From positions 1 to 52,141 of the forward strand of contig JACRHC010000022.1 of assembly GCA_016217675.1 (NCBI GenBank): a DNA stretch of 52,141 nt. Direction: 5' to 3'. Positions 16,999 through 24,589 of the stretch are shown here, one piece after another. The position numbers were made by a program, and so were the translations under genes. This DNA is from Nitrospirota bacterium. Its GTDB lineage: Bacteria; Nitrospirota; Thermodesulfovibrionia; Thermodesulfovibrionales; UBA6898. Within the stretch, counting starts at the first letter, position 1. Each line of letters opens with the position of its first letter. The notes below the pieces were generated by a model. That model worked only from the letters and a program-made list of their open reading frames with translations. It did no database searches and was not told the DNA's origin.

Positions 16999-17750
16999 AC
17001 CTCAGGCGCGCCTTCCGCGTCTGGCAGAGGAACTTCACGGTCTTCACCAAGCTCTACAAATCGAGCCTTGCGCTCAACTTCGCGGAGCCGATCGTCTATC
17101 TCTGGGCCATGGGATTGGGTCTCGGAGCCTATGTAAAGGAGATCCATGGCATGCCATATATCAATTTCATTGCGCCCGGCATGATCGCTTCGTCCTCCAT
17201 GTTTGCAGCTGTATATGAATGCTCATACGGCACCTTCGTGCGCATGACCTTTCAGAAGACCTTTGACGCAATCCTCGCAACGCCGGTCAATATCTATGAC
17301 CTTGTTGCCGGCGAGCTTATGTGGGGGGCATTCAAGAGCATGCTATACGGACTGATCATCATGATAGTGATCTCGGGCTTCGGACTGGTCGACTCTGCTG
17401 CGGTCATCGCCGCATTGCCTGTTCTCTTCATCAGCGGCATCATCTTTGCCGAGATATCGATGATCTTTGTTTCGGTCGTGCCAGGCATCGACTCGTTCAA
17501 CTACTTCTTTACCCTATTCATGACGCCGATGTTCCTCTTTTCCGGCATCTTCTTCCCGCTCGATAATCTGCCGCCGCTGGTCGCAAAGATCGCCTATCTT
17601 ATCCCTCTCTACCATCTGGTGAATATCTGCAGGTCTTTTTCGCAGGGGAATGTCATGGTCGTGTGGCAGGATATGCTCTGGCTGCTCGTCGTTGCCGTTG
17701 TCCTTGCACCCTTTCCGTTCAGGATGATGAAGAAGAGGATCGTGAAGTAA
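16995..17750 (+). CDS. ABC-2 type exporter, permease subunit (NodJ-like)
   Basis: A 251-residue integral membrane protein with about six transmembrane helices. The MPYINFIAPGMIASSSMFAAVYE and TFQKTFDAILATPV segments and the late PMFLFSGIFFPLDNLP are typical of NodJ/YadH permeases. It starts in an ATGA overlap with the ATPase gene and would form the dimeric channel with it. Nothing in the sequence fixes the substrate. The 80 bases after its stop show no clear terminator. Confidence 0.9.
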   Translation: MNLRRAFRVWQRNFTVFTKLYKSSLALNFAEPIVYLWAMGLGLGAYVKEIHGMPYINFIAPGMIASSSMFAAVYECSYGTFVRMTFQKTFDAILATPVNIYDLVAGELMWGAFKSMLYGLIIMIVISGFGLVDSAAVIAALPVLFISGIIFAEISMIFVSVVPGIDSFNYFFTLFMTPMFLFSGIFFPLDNLPPLVAKIAYLIPLYHLVNICRSFSQGNVMVVWQDMLWLLVVAVVLAPFPFRMMKKRIVK

Positions 17751-17828
17751 AGAGCTGTCATAGTCGGAGGATGCGCTTCTTGCCAAAATCGAGCGGGCGT
17801 CATATTCATATAGTATGTGAGCTAATTA

Positions 17829-18294
17829 TCAAGACGCCAGTCGTGTAGCATATTTTGAGAAGAATTTATTCAACTTAACATGCAATTCTTCTATTGTGCA
17901 TTCACCCCAGTCCCATTCGTTAAATAAATCATACATTTGACCACGCATGTCATCAGGAACCATGGGTTTGTTGTCATCCGAAGTCTGGTCTGCCAAGGTT
18001 TTAAATAAATATGGTATTTCTCGAAGCAACTTGTTTTTTTTTTGCTAATGCTGTGGCAATAAAACCCAATCTTATTCGTAGACTGTCTTCAGGAGAGGCC
18101 TTGCCCTGTATCTGACTAAGTAGCTCGCTTATCTTTTCTTTATCACCGGCTGACAATGATAACTCAATGAAAATGTATTCAGGAGATGAGTTGCATGCAA
18201 TAACTGAATCAGCCCAGGATACTATTTCATTTTCAGTTACAAAACCATCATCAAGCCCCCCACGATAGGCTTCTGCTATGATCTTATGGTTCAT
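17829..18294 (-). pseudogene. Orphan gene split by a one-base shift in a run of ten A
   Basis: Two minus-strand frames join across a homopolymer. The first, from ATG 18294, runs MNHKIIAEAYRGGLDDGF to ATALAKKKQVASRNTIFI and stops at 18001. The second continues the same protein in another frame (LLREIPYLFKTLADQ to FFSKYATRLAS). The junction lies in ten consecutive A on the coding strand (T run at 18034-18043). With nine A, the reading would be ALAKKNKLLREIPYL and one protein of about 154 residues would result. I do not recognise the family. The gene is more AT-rich than its neighbours and sits alone in the longest non-housekeeping gap, suggesting acquisition. It may be a real frameshift, slippage-controlled expression or a sequencing error. 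Confidence 0.6.
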
Positions 18295-18317
18295 TTGTAT
18301 AGTCCTAACATTGCCTT

Positions 18318-18326
18318 ATTATCGCA
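18318..18326 (-). promoter_or_regulatory. Possible extended -10 promoter of the split orphan gene
   Basis: On the minus strand TGCGATAAT fits TGn plus a -10 hexamer with one mismatch. The predicted start near 18311 gives a leader of about 17 bases before the ATG at 18294. Confidence 0.35.
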
Positions 18327-18447
18327 TGTGGATTTTCATCCATTTTATGGGCAAATGATGGCGTCGTCAAGAAAATTCATTAGATTAAAGGAGGGGGCCA
18401 TTTCCAAAAAACAAAGAAAATAATATGGACGCAGCTAAGGGTGGCAG

Positions 18448-18528
18448 CCCCTCCTTACCAAGGAGGGGTTGGGGAGGTTTTAATTATATTATCAATACCC
18501 CACCATGCCTCCCCTTGGAAAGGGGAGG
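18448..18528. repeat. Paired pyrimidine/purine palindromes
   Basis: Two similar hairpins lie 40 bases apart: CCCCTCCTT-ACC-AAGGAGGGG (18448-18468) and CCTCCCCTT-GGA-AAGGGGAGG (18508-18528). GGTTGGGGAGG follows the first and ATACCCCACCATG precedes the second, so the two units are also roughly inverted copies of each other. Such elements are usually dispersed multi-copy repeats; copy number cannot be judged from one window. Frames open across this stretch are products of the repeat and not genes. Confidence 0.7.
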
Positions 18529-18536
18529 GTTTTATG

Positions 18537-18627
18537 CTGTCATTCCCGCAAGCAAAGCACGTTGGGAATCCTTCCGGAAAGATTCCAGATACCCAAACAT
18601 CGGGGTACAAGCAAGCCGGAATGACAG
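18537..18627. repeat. Small palindromic MITE/REP-like element
   Basis: A 91-bp element bounded by a perfect 10-bp inverted repeat (CTGTCATTCC at 18537-18546 and GGAATGACAG at 18618-18627). Inside are further palindromes: GGAATC/GATTCC around a CTTCCGGAAA centre (18565-18586), and TACCC/GGGGTA (18590-18606). The CATTCCCGC...GGAATGAC architecture resembles dispersed extragenic palindromes known in many Proteobacteria and related phyla. No transposase is encoded. It lies just downstream of copA. Confidence 0.7.
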
Positions 18628-18653
18628 AAACTGCAGGATGGAACAATTATCAA

Positions 18654-21116
18654 TCACGCCGGTTTGAACCTTCTCAACCTCAGGGCATTCGTCACGACTG
18701 TGACCGATGAAAAACCCATGGCCCCGGCAGCAAGCATGGGATTGAGGAGTATGCCGAAGAAGGGGAAAAGCACGCCTGCTGCAACAGGGATGAGAATAAC
18801 ATTGTATGCAAAGGCCCAGAAGAGGTTCTGCTTGATGTTCCTCAACGTCGCCTTTGAAAGCGCTATTGCAGTGACCACTCCTTTGATATTGCCCGCTATG
18901 AGCGTAATATCAGAGGCCTCCATCGCAACGTCAGTGCCGGTGCCGATCGCAATGCCCACGTCTGCCTGGGCAAGTGCAGGAGCATCATTGATGCCGTCTC
19001 CGACCATCGCAACGACCTTGCCCTCTGCCTGAAGCTTCTTCACCTCAGCAGCCTTGTCCTGCGGCAGCACCTCTGCCAAAACCCTGTCAATACCTGCCTG
19101 CCTGGCTATTGCCTCGCCAGTGCGCTTATTGTCGCCAGTGATCATCACAACCTCTATGCCGAGATCATGGAGCTGCTTCACTGCAAGTACAGACTCTTCC
19201 CTGAGCGTGTCTGCAACCGCAATGATTCCCGCAGCAGCATTATCCACACAGATGAACATTGGGGTCTTTCCCTGCGCTGAAAGCGTATCTGAGTCAGCAA
19301 TTATCAAACTGATATCAATACCCTCATCCTGCATAAACTTCCTATTGCCAAGGAGCACCGCCCTTCCCTGAATGACTGCCTTTATGCCATGGCCCGGAAT
19401 CGCCTGAAACTGATCAGGGTCTGCAATCGTCAATCCACTATCCTGAGCCCTCTTTATGATCGATTCGCCAAGCGGATGTTCAGAGCCCTTTTCTGCAGAG
19501 GCTGCATAAAAAAGCAGATCTTTTTCGTCCATGCCTTTTGCTATCAGATCCGTCACCTCAGGTTGTCCCTTGGTCAGCGTTCCGGTCTTGTCAAAAACAA
19601 TCGCCGTTATCTTGTGCGCCTTTTCGAGCGCCTCACCGCTCCTGATCAGTATGCCGTTCTCTGCACCCTTGCCCGTGCCGACCATAATGGATGTCGGCGT
19701 TGCCAGTCCGAGCGAACAGGGGCAGGCGATGATCAGCACTGCGATAAAGTTCAGAACCGCATAGGTGAATGCCGGCTCTGGTCCGAGAAAATACCAGACG
19801 ATAAAAGTAAGGGTTGCGATGCCGATGACAACAGGCACGAAATATGAAGCAATGATATCTGCAAGCCGGGCGATCGGCGGCTTTGAACCCTGGGCTGCCT
19901 GGACCATATTGATGATATGCGAAAGCATAGTCTCCTTGCCCACCTTCACTGCCTCGAACCTGAATGAACCGGTCTTGTTGATCGTGCCGCCGATCACCTG
20001 CGCTCCGGTGCTCTTCTCAATGGGTATCGACTCGCCTGTCACCATGGACTCGTCCACCGAGGAATAGCCATCTTTAATAACGCCGTCAACCGGTATCTTT
20101 TCGCCGGGTCTCACAAGGATAACATCGCCGATCTCGACATCTTCGATCGGGACGTCCATCTCCCGGCCGTCCTTAATAACCCTCGCTGTCTTTGCCTGAA
20201 GTCCGATCAGCTTCTTGATCGCCTCAGATGTCTGGCCCTTGGCACGAGCTTCAAACAGCCTTCCCAGGAGGATTAATACGATAATCGTCGCAGAGGTATC
20301 GTAATAGACCTCTGCGGAATAGCCCCTTATCGCAAAAAGGTCCGGGAAAAATGTGGCGACAATGCTGTACAGATACGCCGATGAAGTGCCGATTGCGATC
20401 AGCGTATTCATATTCGTTGTACGGTGGCGGGCTGCGGCAAGGGCTCCTGTATAGAAATGCCTGCCGATCCAGAACTGCACCGGTGTTGCAAGAACGAGCT
20501 GGACCAGATGATTGAACTGCATCGGCATATGGAGGGCATGACCAAAGAGATGGTTCCACTGCATCAGCAGCATGATCGGAACGGCCAGGACTGCGCCTGC
20601 GATCACCTTTGCCCTCAGCTCTTTATATGCCCTCTCACGTTCACGCTGCTCTTTCTCGACAATGTCCTCACCCTTTTCCGCCTCCACGATCTCATAACCT
20701 GCTTCTTGTATGATCTTCCTGAACTCCCTGATGCCGGCCTGGGAGGGAAAGTACTCGATCATCGCCTTTTCAGTCGCAAAATTTACAGACACCGATACCA
20801 CGCCTTCAAGCCCTTTGAGAGCGTTTTCAACAGCAGAGACGCATGCAGCACAGGTCATACCCTGGACAGGCAGAGTTATTCGCGACAGGGAAATGCCGTA
20901 ACCCTGATCAATGACCGCACTGATGAAGTCAGAGACCGAGACCTGTGAAGGGTCATAGAGCACGGTCGCCTTTTCAGCGGCAAAATTCACTGAAGCACTG
21001 GTCACGCCCTTGAGTTCAGACAGGGCGTTTTCGACATGACTTGCGCAGGATGCGCATGACATGCCGGTTATCGGCAGATCGATCCTTTTTGATGAACCTG
21101 AAGCCTCTTCAGCCAT
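18654..21116 (-). CDS. copA: Copper-translocating P1B-type ATPase
   Basis: An 820-residue inner-membrane heavy-metal ATPase exporting Cu(I). Two N-terminal HMA domains carry CxxC metal sites ([12 protein letters not shown] and [12 protein letters not shown]). Eight transmembrane helices include the CPC ion motif ([12 protein letters not shown]). The actuator TGES ([11 protein letters not shown]), phosphorylation site [10 protein letters not shown]-loop GDNKRTG and hinge [16 protein letters not shown] are all intact. The CPC motif and paired HMAs indicate Cu(I)/Ag(I). The start at 21116 has GGGAGA upstream; a longer in-frame ORF to 21182 covers the upstream gene and is rejected. It overlaps the upstream glutaredoxin-like gene by 8 bases, so the two are translationally coupled. 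Confidence 0.95.
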   Translation of the reverse strand: MAEEASGSSKRIDLPITGMSCASCASHVENALSELKGVTSASVNFAAEKATVLYDPSQVSVSDFISAVIDQGYGISLSRITLPVQGMTCAACVSAVENALKGLEGVVSVSVNFATEKAMIEYFPSQAGIREFRKIIQEAGYEIVEAEKGEDIVEKEQRERERAYKELRAKVIAGAVLAVPIMLLMQWNHLFGHALHMPMQFNHLVQLVLATPVQFWIGRHFYTGALAAARHRTTNMNTLIAIGTSSAYLYSIVATFFPDLFAIRGYSAEVYYDTSATIIVLILLGRLFEARAKGQTSEAIKKLIGLQAKTARVIKDGREMDVPIEDVEIGDVILVRPGEKIPVDGVIKDGYSSVDESMVTGESIPIEKSTGAQVIGGTINKTGSFRFEAVKVGKETMLSHIINMVQAAQGSKPPIARLADIIASYFVPVVIGIATLTFIVWYFLGPEPAFTYAVLNFIAVLIIACPCSLGLATPTSIMVGTGKGAENGILIRSGEALEKAHKITAIVFDKTGTLTKGQPEVTDLIAKGMDEKDLLFYAASAEKGSEHPLGESIIKRAQDSGLTIADPDQFQAIPGHGIKAVIQGRAVLLGNRKFMQDEGIDISLIIADSDTLSAQGKTPMFICVDNAAAGIIAVADTLREESVLAVKQLHDLGIEVVMITGDNKRTGEAIARQAGIDRVLAEVLPQDKAAEVKKLQAEGKVVAMVGDGINDAPALAQADVGIAIGTGTDVAMEASDITLIAGNIKGVVTAIALSKATLRNIKQNLFWAFAYNVILIPVAAGVLFPFFGILLNPMLAAGAMGFSSVTVVTNALRLRRFKPA

Positions 21117-21372
21117 TATCTTCTCCCTTGATGAGTGCAATCTCTTTTTCGATCTCAGCCTGCTTCTGCCTGAACCCCACAATAACCTTGTCGTTGATCA
21201 CGAGTGTCGGCGTTGCCATACGGCCGTATTTCGTCACGAGTTCCTCACGTGCGGAAAGGTCCTTCGTGACATCTTTTACCGTAACGTGCAGGCCCTTATC
21301 TGAAAGGAACTCTTCCAGTGCATGACAGTCATGTCAATTGGTTGCAGTGTAAATAATAATTTTATTTTCCAC
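21109..21372 (-). CDS. Glutaredoxin-like selenoprotein (UxxC) with in-frame UGA
   Basis: Reading from GTG 21372 gives [12 protein letters not shown], an in-frame TGA at 21336-21334, then [17 protein letters not shown] and on through [20 protein letters not shown] to a stop at 21109, 87 residues with UGA read as Sec13. This is a complete glutaredoxin/thioredoxin fold: beta strand, redox motif at its end, then helix, cis-Pro (ATPTLVI) and the C-terminal GF. The UGA stands exactly where the first Cys of CxxC belongs, giving UHDC. A hairpin with a G-starting loop lies 21 bases after the UGA, as in bacterial SECIS elements. Homology continues undisturbed past the UGA. Alternatives are a Cys-to-stop mutation or a base error. 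It overlaps copA by 8 bases. Confidence 0.8.
21300..21318 (-). promoter_or_regulatory. Candidate bacterial SECIS hairpin
   Basis: On the minus strand, CUGGAAGAGUUCCUUUCAG lies 15 bases after the UGA. It can fold as GGAA-GAG-UUCC (21316-21306), or with a longer stem CUGGAA pairing UUC and, past a CUUU bulge, CAG. The apical loop is GAG, beginning with the G that SelB-binding loops usually carry, and starts 21 bases after the UGA. A computed fold is needed to rank the alternatives. Confidence 0.5.
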
Positions 21373-21411
21373 GATACGGATATCCTTATCAAGGAGTTTA
21401 GCACTTGTTTA

Positions 21412-21420
21412 ATTATACCA
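21412..21420 (-). promoter_or_regulatory. Extended -10 promoter of the selenoprotein-copA operon
   Basis: On the minus strand, TGGTATAAT is identical to the promoters of rnj and uppP. Transcription would start near 21405, leaving a leader of about 33 bases that includes AAGGA 10 bases before the GTG start. I see no obvious CueR- or CopY-type operator in the flanking 100 bases. The rest of the 21373-21513 gap holds no other recognisable feature. Confidence 0.6.
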
Positions 21421-21513
21421 TTGGCGATGTGAACAAAATATGCATTAAATCATCGGGATGGAAGAACTTTCAAAACTTAGCCAACAGAATATACCACGCA
21501 ACTAAAGACTGTT

Positions 21514-23280
21514 TCAGCGCAGTTCGATATCGTCTTTTTTGCAGGCGAAGTGTCTGAGATTGCCGTTGTAATCGCCGACAGACAGATCAATAACGCCTTT
21601 ATTCATAGACACAGACGGAGCGCTGTGGTTGTTAACCATCAGGTTACTCAAAAATTCTTCACGCGAAAAGACCGGCATTCCCCTACCCGTGCTTTTGGCT
21701 GAATAGTAACGTATGCCGCCATCCTGCTGGCCAACAAAGAGATATATCCGCTCATCGTCACGCACGAGTGACGGCGAGGCATACCGATCAGTCTTAACGT
21801 CTGAAAAAGCTCCTTCGATCCTGGTCCAGTTCGGCCTGTTTGAATCTGCATTGTCCCTGCGGTATGCAGTAACATTTCCGTCAACATCGCCCACAATCAG
21901 CTCCCACACGCCATCACCATCGAGATCAAAGACCGTTGGCGACGCATGAAAGGTCTTCGGCACTCCCCTGAAAAAGTCCTTCTGCTCCTTCCATGCAGGG
22001 CTTTCCTCAGTTGATGTGTTAAGGAACGCGCGAACATAACCGTCCTGCTGACCTGTTATAAGCAGATATTGTCCCTGCCATAGAACAACCGTGCCTCGCG
22101 CATAACCCGATAGCTTGATTCCCTTAAAGAAATTCGGTTTCTCAGCCCAGGGCAGAACTTCAGCATGGGGCTGAAACTCGAAGAATTTCAGCTCGCCGTT
22201 GATATTCCCTGTCACCATGCAGGCCCTGCTGCCAAGCTCGGTCATGGCAGGCGTGCAGGCCGCTCCGGGCATGATCCTTCCGGCAAAAAAAGTGGCGCGC
22301 TCCTCCCAGTGCCGGTAATCAGCCTTTGTATTTATGAAGTAATGTATCTGTCCGTTACCATCCGAAACAACAAGGTTTGTCGCGGAATCGTCACGGTCCT
22401 GCATAAAAGCAGGGGCCGCAAAATTAGTTAATTCCATTTTTAGCCCGGACTTCTGCCACGACCCGGTCCCATTCTGCTTTTCGAGCAGGTAAAGCTTTCC
22501 CATACTGTTGCCTGCCACAATAATAAGCCTGTTATTGTTCAGCGCTGCTGCAGGCATGCCGTACATGCCGATATTGATTCCTTTGAAAAAGTCAGTGTCT
22601 CTGCTAAAGGATATCCTGCCGTGGCTGGTTGTATTTTTGAAGAGCATGAGAGCGCCGGTTGAGTTGCCGATGATAAGATCCGGCTTATTGTCGTTGTTTA
22701 CGTCTATCACTGTTGGCGCAGCGTCATCACCTACATCAATGGCCGGCATATCGACCCTCTGCCACACAGGCTTATCAGGGGACCCCGCATTCCTGAATAC
22801 AATGATCCTGCCGGACTCTGAAGAGAACCCGCCAGTACCCACAACAATCTCAGGGTTCCCATCAAGATCGAGGTCAGCTACAGCAGGGGAAGAAAAAGCA
22901 CCGACCTTTATGCCGTCAAAATAGCCGCTGATAAGGACCCACCTTCGGTCATTACCGGAAAAGTCTCTCTTATAGAGCCTGAGAAAACCATCCTTGCCGC
23001 CTGCAATAAGTTCCTGTCTGCCGTCATTGTCAATATCAAAAAAAGAAAGTCTCACAAAGGGCAGAACCTCGATGCCGCTTCGGTTAAAAACCAACGAGGT
23101 ATTCTCCTCACAGGCAAGACCCGCTTTATAGCGTTTTGGCATAGGTATAGACTCGGGCCTTTTTTCAGGAGAAGGCAGGGAAATAACCTTTGTTTCTTGC
23201 TTCTGCTGGACCACTTCCCGCGATGGAGCGCAGGAAGATGCTATAAGGAGGACAAAAAATAATGCGGCGGCCTTCATCAT
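21514..23280 (-). CDS. FG-GAP/VCBS-repeat lipoprotein
   Basis: A 588-residue lipoprotein with signal MMKAAALFFVLLIASSC (lipobox IASSC, Cys17). The body is a run of beta-propeller repeats of the FG-GAP/integrin-alpha type, each with a calcium-binding D.D.DG-like loop: FFDIDNDGRQELIAGG, VADLDLDGNPEIVVG, VIDVNNDNKPDLIIG and FDLDGDGVWELIVGD are the clearest, with degenerate copies between. At least seven blades can be traced, matching a seven-bladed propeller or two stacked ones. Such proteins are exported and often bind surface ligands; the function here is unknown. It lies downstream of the ompA-type gene, separated by a hairpin, and has its own possible promoter. Confidence 0.85.
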   Translation of the reverse strand: MMKAAALFFVLLIASSCAPSREVVQQKQETKVISLPSPEKRPESIPMPKRYKAGLACEENTSLVFNRSGIEVLPFVRLSFFDIDNDGRQELIAGGKDGFLRLYKRDFSGNDRRWVLISGYFDGIKVGAFSSPAVADLDLDGNPEIVVGTGGFSSESGRIIVFRNAGSPDKPVWQRVDMPAIDVGDDAAPTVIDVNNDNKPDLIIGNSTGALMLFKNTTSHGRISFSRDTDFFKGINIGMYGMPAAALNNNRLIIVAGNSMGKLYLLEKQNGTGSWQKSGLKMELTNFAAPAFMQDRDDSATNLVVSDGNGQIHYFINTKADYRHWEERATFFAGRIMPGAACTPAMTELGSRACMVTGNINGELKFFEFQPHAEVLPWAEKPNFFKGIKLSGYARGTVVLWQGQYLLITGQQDGYVRAFLNTSTEESPAWKEQKDFFRGVPKTFHASPTVFDLDGDGVWELIVGDVDGNVTAYRRDNADSNRPNWTRIEGAFSDVKTDRYASPSLVRDDERIYLFVGQQDGGIRYYSAKSTGRGMPVFSREEFLSNLMVNNHSAPSVSMNKGVIDLSVGDYNGNLRHFACKKDDIELR

Positions 23281-23287
23281 AATAAAT

Positions 23288-23326
23288 AATAACCCCTGGC
23301 CACCGCTTGGATAGCCAGGGGTTATT
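23288..23326 (-). terminator. 13-bp perfect hairpin between the OmpA-type and FG-GAP genes
   Basis: AATAACCCCTGGC (23288-23300) pairs perfectly with GCCAGGGGTTATT (23314-23326) around a 13-base loop. On the minus strand it is followed by a U-rich stretch, so it can terminate the OmpA-type transcript. The only AGGGG able to serve as ribosome binding site for the FG-GAP gene is inside its 3' arm, so it could also mask translation of that gene. Confidence 0.7.
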
Positions 23327-23329
23327 TGT

Positions 23330-23338
23330 ATTATAACA
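23330..23338 (-). promoter_or_regulatory. Possible extended -10 promoter of the FG-GAP gene
   Basis: On the minus strand TGTTATAAT is a perfect extended -10 element just after the OmpA-type stop codon. The predicted start (about 23323) would place the 13-bp hairpin at the very 5' end of the mRNA. Confidence 0.45.
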
Positions 23339-23340
23339 AA

Positions 23341-24102
23341 TTACTTTGAAATTACTTCAAAATGCACACGTCTGTTCTCTTTTGCCTCTTTAGAATTCTT
23401 GTTCCTGGCTGTAGGTATCTCAGGCATAGCAAGCCTTGTTTCACCATAGCTGATGGTTGTAAGCCTGTCAGCAGCAATACCCTCCTTCACAAGATATTCC
23501 TTGACCGCATGTGCCCTCCTCTCGCCCAGTGCCATGTTGTAATCATCCTTGCCATGCGCACAGGTATGTCCTTCAACCTGAACCCTGACCGAAGAGTTTG
23601 TCTTAAGTGTCTGGATGTCCCTTGCAAGAATTGCCTTTGCCTCGCTGGTCAACGTCGCCTTGTCAAAATCAAAGTGCACATCCTCAAGAACGATCTTGAT
23701 CGGTGCAGGCTCAGGCTTCACCAGTGCAGGGGCAGGCTTCACCTCCGGCTTCGGTGCAGGAGGAGGCGGCGGTGGGGTCGGCTTAGGCGGGCAAAGGGCC
23801 TTTGTTTTGTTGATTGCTTCTTTTGCTATATCCATCGCTTCCTGGTCCCGGCATGCCATGTAAATCTCAAAGGCCTTGTCTGTCATATCTTTCGCAGCAT
23901 TGAATTCTGCCGGACATTCCTTGTCTTTGCCTGCTCTGCGAGCATCTTCAATTGCCCTGTCTGCCTCTGGCAGCGGCTTGTGGTACATCACATAACCTTC
24001 TCTGTTTGGGGCCTTCCCCAGATGGGAACAACCAACCATTAAACTCATCGAAAGCAGTACAACCAAAAGCAGGAAAATCCTCTTCGCAACGCTTGTTTGC
24101 AT
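23341..24102 (-). CDS. OmpA-domain peptidoglycan-binding lipoprotein
   Basis: A 253-residue outer-membrane lipoprotein. A signal peptide ends in the lipobox LMVGC (Cys near residue 25). A helical region with DUF4398-like spacing (PEADRAIEDARRAGKDKECPAEFNAA) follows, then a proline-rich linker (KPTPPPPPPAPKPEVKPAP), and a C-terminal OmpA domain (VHFDFDKATLTSEAKAIL, VQVEGHTCAHG, NMALGERRAHAVKEYL, ENRRVHFEV) that binds diaminopimelate in peptidoglycan. The start at 24102 is chosen because AAGGAGG lies ten bases upstream; a GTG at 24111 abuts the ribosome binding site too closely. It tethers the outer membrane to the wall. No tol genes are near. Confidence 0.9.
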   Translation of the reverse strand: MQTSVAKRIFLLLVVLLSMSLMVGCSHLGKAPNREGYVMYHKPLPEADRAIEDARRAGKDKECPAEFNAAKDMTDKAFEIYMACRDQEAMDIAKEAINKTKALCPPKPTPPPPPPAPKPEVKPAPALVKPEPAPIKIVLEDVHFDFDKATLTSEAKAILARDIQTLKTNSSVRVQVEGHTCAHGKDDYNMALGERRAHAVKEYLVKEGIAADRLTTISYGETRLAMPEIPTARNKNSKEAKENRRVHFEVISK

Positions 24103-24136
24103 TTTTTGCACCCTCCTTAATAACGTATCGTAATAT

Positions 24137-24145
24137 TTTATAGCA
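24137..24145 (-). promoter_or_regulatory. Extended -10 promoter of the OmpA-type gene
   Basis: On the minus strand TGCTATAAA fits the extended -10 pattern with one mismatch. Transcription would start near 24130, leaving about 28 bases with AAGGAGG before the ATG at 24102. Confidence 0.5.
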
Positions 24146-24256
24146 TATTTTAGACCCTAAAGTGCCTCGTGTCAACCTCTAACGTCGCATTGTGTCGCAG
24201 TTTTTTCATTTCCCTGTTTTACATTATTTTTTGCAAAGAATCACCCGCTCCACCTG

Positions 24257-24265
24257 TGATAAAAT
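24257..24265 (+). promoter_or_regulatory. Extended -10 promoter of clpS-clpA
   Basis: TGATAAAAT fits TGn plus a -10 hexamer with one mismatch. The ATG of clpS begins at 24275, 9 bases after the hexamer, and no ribosome binding site is present, so clpS may be translated from a leaderless or near-leaderless mRNA. Confidence 0.5.
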
Positions 24266-24274
24266 AACTGTGTA

Positions 24275-24589
24275 ATGACCCTAAGCAACCTACAGAAAGA
24301 AAAAGAGTTACAGGAAGAAACTGACCTGCAGCTGAAAAAGCCGCCGCTCTATTCTGTGTTCCTTCTGAACGACGACTATACGACCATGGATTTTGTCATT
24401 CATATTCTTGAAACCGTCTTCCATAAGCCGGTGATCGAAGCTACGAGGATCATGCTCCATGTTCACAAAAATGGGAAGGGGCTTGCAGGCATTTACACAA
24501 GGGAGATAGCTGAAACAAAGATCGAAACTGTCCACGATATTGCACGCGAACATGAATTCCCTCTAAAATGTTCCATGGAGAAGGAATGA
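24275..24589 (+). CDS. clpS: ATP-dependent Clp protease adaptor ClpS
   Basis: A 104-residue adaptor that binds N-terminal Leu, Phe, Trp or Tyr (type 2 N-degrons) and hands substrates to ClpAP. The LLNDDYTTMDFVIHIL segment (Asn32-Asp33-Asp34) and the following MLHVHKNGKGLAGIYTREIAETKI contain the known N-degron pocket residues (DD and the HxxG-type region). The flexible charged N-terminal extension is the part that enters the ClpA pore in known systems. It overlaps clpA by 4 bases (ATGA). Confidence 0.95.
   Translation: MTLSNLQKEKELQEETDLQLKKPPLYSVFLLNDDYTTMDFVIHILETVFHKPVIEATRIMLHVHKNGKGLAGIYTREIAETKIETVHDIAREHEFPLKCSMEKE

Noticed and set aside
18425-18710. Two overlapping short plus-strand frames in the repeat cluster
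   Set aside because: They are translations of palindromic repeat DNA and run into the antisense of copA; no start signals.
23759-23790. Repetitive GC-rich stretch as a possible tandem repeat or array
   Set aside because: It encodes the proline-rich linker of the OmpA-type lipoprotein and is codon repetition, not a DNA element.
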